From NCBI RefSeq assembly GCF_000612625.1, contig NZ_CCAS010000009.1, forward strand, positions 51,204-115,203: 64,000 nucleotides of DNA, written 5' to 3'. A model generated the notes under the pieces. The model did not search any database. It saw only the letters and a program-made list of their open reading frames with translations, and was not told the DNA's origin. Below, piece by piece: positions 63,022 to 64,000 of this stretch. Both the position numbers and the translations under genes were made by a program. Source of the DNA: Neobacillus jeddahensis. GTDB lineage: Bacteria; Bacillota; Bacilli; Bacillales; Cytobacillaceae. Position 1 is the first letter of the stretch. Each line of letters starts with the position of its first letter.

Positions 63022-63906
63022 ATGAAAGTTCGGAAGGCTATTATTCCAGCAGCAGGCCTCGGCACTCGGTTTTTACCAGCAACCAAAGCTTTACCGAAGG
63101 AAATGCTGCCGATCGTGGATAAACCAACTATACAGTATATAGTAGAAGAAGCAGTTGCATCTGGGATAGAGGAGATCATTATTATTACGGGCAGAGGAAA
63201 ACGGTCGATTGAGGATCATTTTGATAAATCCTACGAGCTTGAGGATACACTCTTTCGAAAGAACAATCTAGCTGTTTTAGCGGAGGTTCAGCATATATCC
63301 TGTTTAGCTAAAATCTATTATGTTCGTCAAAAGGAACCGAATGGTCTTGGCGATGCCATCTTATGTGCGAAGAATATTGTTGGAGATGAGCCGTTTGCTA
63401 TTATGCTAGGTGATGATATGGTTAGTTCAGAAGTTCCGTGTTTGAAGCAACTCATCAATGTCTTTGAATATTATCATAGTTCGATCGTAGCGATACAGCC
63501 TGTTCCTGAACAAGAGGTTAGTAAATATGGAATCATTAAACCAAAAGCGGCGATGATTGATACGAATCTCCTAACCATCGATTCGTTAGTAGAAAAGCCA
63601 AATCGTGAGGATGCACCATCACGATTTGCTGTCATGGGACGTTATGTCTTAAAGCCCGAAATATTTTCAATCCTAGAGAATCTTCCACTAGGACGAGGAA
63701 ATGAATTACAGCTCACTGACGCTATAAACGAACTAAATAAACAACAAGCCGTCCTCGCCTACAACTTTGAAGGCCATCGCTACGACATCGGCGACAAAAT
63801 CGGCTACATCAAAGCCACCATCGACCTCGCCCTCAAAAGAGAAGACACCCGACAAGAAATTTTTGCTTATTTGGAAAAAATAGTAAAAGAGTGTCAGGCA
63901 CCATAG
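63022..63906 (+). CDS. gtaB: UTP-glucose-1-phosphate uridylyltransferase
   Basis: 294-residue enzyme making UDP-glucose. KAIIPAAGLGTRFLPATKALPKEMLPIVDKPTIQYIVEEAVASGIEEIIIITGRGKRSIEDHFD, MLGDDMV, VEKPNREDAPSRFAVMGRYVL and YDIGDKIGYIKATIDLAL are all present. ATG 63022 follows GGGAGGAG. It supplies sugar nucleotide next to a glycosyltransferase gene. Its C-terminal codons overlap the GTCAGGCACC motif. Confidence 0.96.
   Translation: MKVRKAIIPAAGLGTRFLPATKALPKEMLPIVDKPTIQYIVEEAVASGIEEIIIITGRGKRSIEDHFDKSYELEDTLFRKNNLAVLAEVQHISCLAKIYYVRQKEPNGLGDAILCAKNIVGDEPFAIMLGDDMVSSEVPCLKQLINVFEYYHSSIVAIQPVPEQEVSKYGIIKPKAAMIDTNLLTIDSLVEKPNREDAPSRFAVMGRYVLKPEIFSILENLPLGRGNELQLTDAINELNKQQAVLAYNFEGHRYDIGDKIGYIKATIDLALKREDTRQEIFAYLEKIVKECQAP
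63891..63902. repeat. Short dispersed motif at the 3' end of gtaB
   Basis: GTGTCAGGCACC, part of the palindrome-like GGTGTCAGGCACC type; also present in hutG at 59731-59741. Confidence 0.45.
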
Positions 63907-63917
63907 AAAGACATTTT

Positions 63918-63950
63918 GGCAATTTGTCCACCTGAGGTGGACAAATTGCC
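63918..63950. terminator. Long perfect inverted repeat after gtaB
   Basis: 16-bp arms (GGCAATTTGTCCACCT and complement) around a single base. The following GTTTT is short, so it may be a weak terminator or a repeat element. Confidence 0.55.
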
Positions 63951-64000
63951 GTTTTGGTGTGTGAATAAAGGGGCCAGTGGCGGGAAATGTGTTGTGTTTT

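Noticed and set aside
1..64000. CRISPR array, tRNA or rRNA genes, complete insertion sequence or prophage
   Set aside because: No regularly spaced repeats, no tRNA or rRNA sequence, no transposase and no phage structural genes were seen on either strand.

Overview
The window comes from a low-GC Gram-positive of the family Bacillaceae. The evidence is a Bacillus-type flagellar gene set and order (flhO/flhP, YlxF, FlhF/FlhG, a SigD-type sigma factor, FlgM, a YviE-like protein, YjfB), AGGAGG-type ribosome binding sites, many TTG/GTG starts, and household genes such as ppaC, ywaC-type relP, csoR, hutUIG and gtaB. The genus cannot be fixed from the sequence alone.

Bases 1-40.7 kb are one large motility region. 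It opens with two tandem chemoreceptor genes (the first cut by the window edge), then yaaR, a swrB-like gene, flhO, flhP and fliD, a csrA gene made of two fused CsrA domains, and the flagellin gene. The flagellin gene is interrupted by two group I introns, and a free-standing LAGLIDADG endonuclease gene lies just downstream on the other strand. Next come yjfB, flaG, a DUF6470 gene, flgM-flgN-flgK-flgL, a PilZ protein, a Myb-like/coiled-coil protein, fliS and fliT. A c-di-GMP-I riboswitch with a terminator stands before a small unknown gene and a glucosaminidase gene. The main operon follows: flgB-flgC-fliE-fliF-fliG-fliH-fliI-fliJ-ylxF-fliO-fliP-fliQ-fliR-flhB-flhA-flhF-flhG-orf-sigD. A PAS-GGDEF-EAL protein and a second PilZ protein close the region.

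Nine SigD-type promoters (TAAA-like, usually 15 nt, then CCGATAA-like) can be placed in the motility region. SigD is encoded at the end of the main operon and is held by FlgM. The genes driven from these sites are the late ones (fliD, csrA, hag, yjfB, flgM, fliS) plus the c-di-GMP enzyme. Missing from the expected order are fliK, flgD, flgE, swrD, fliL, fliM, fliY/N, cheY, the other che genes, fliW and motAB; they must be elsewhere or absent.

Bases 40.8-54 kb hold unlinked household and stress genes: ppaC, a DUF3231 protein, a coiled-coil protein, tag, a TetR regulator with two palindromic operators, relP, csoR, a UMF1-type transporter, a frameshifted remnant, an esterase, a flavodoxin, an ATP-grasp enzyme, a YurQ-like protein, terD, a small membrane protein and a secreted GHL13-type hydrolase. 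Bases 54-59.8 kb carry an AraC-type response regulator whose phospho-acceptor Asp is replaced by Glu, followed by hutU-hutI-hutG without hutH. Bases 60-63.9 kb hold a kinase-like protein, a glycosyltransferase, a HipA-like kinase and gtaB, probably a surface or spore glycan group.

The most unusual part is the flagellin locus. Intron 1 must be removed to make a full flagellin. Intron 2 begins with a spare, complete coding end of flagellin, so spliced and unspliced messages would both give a 537-residue protein.
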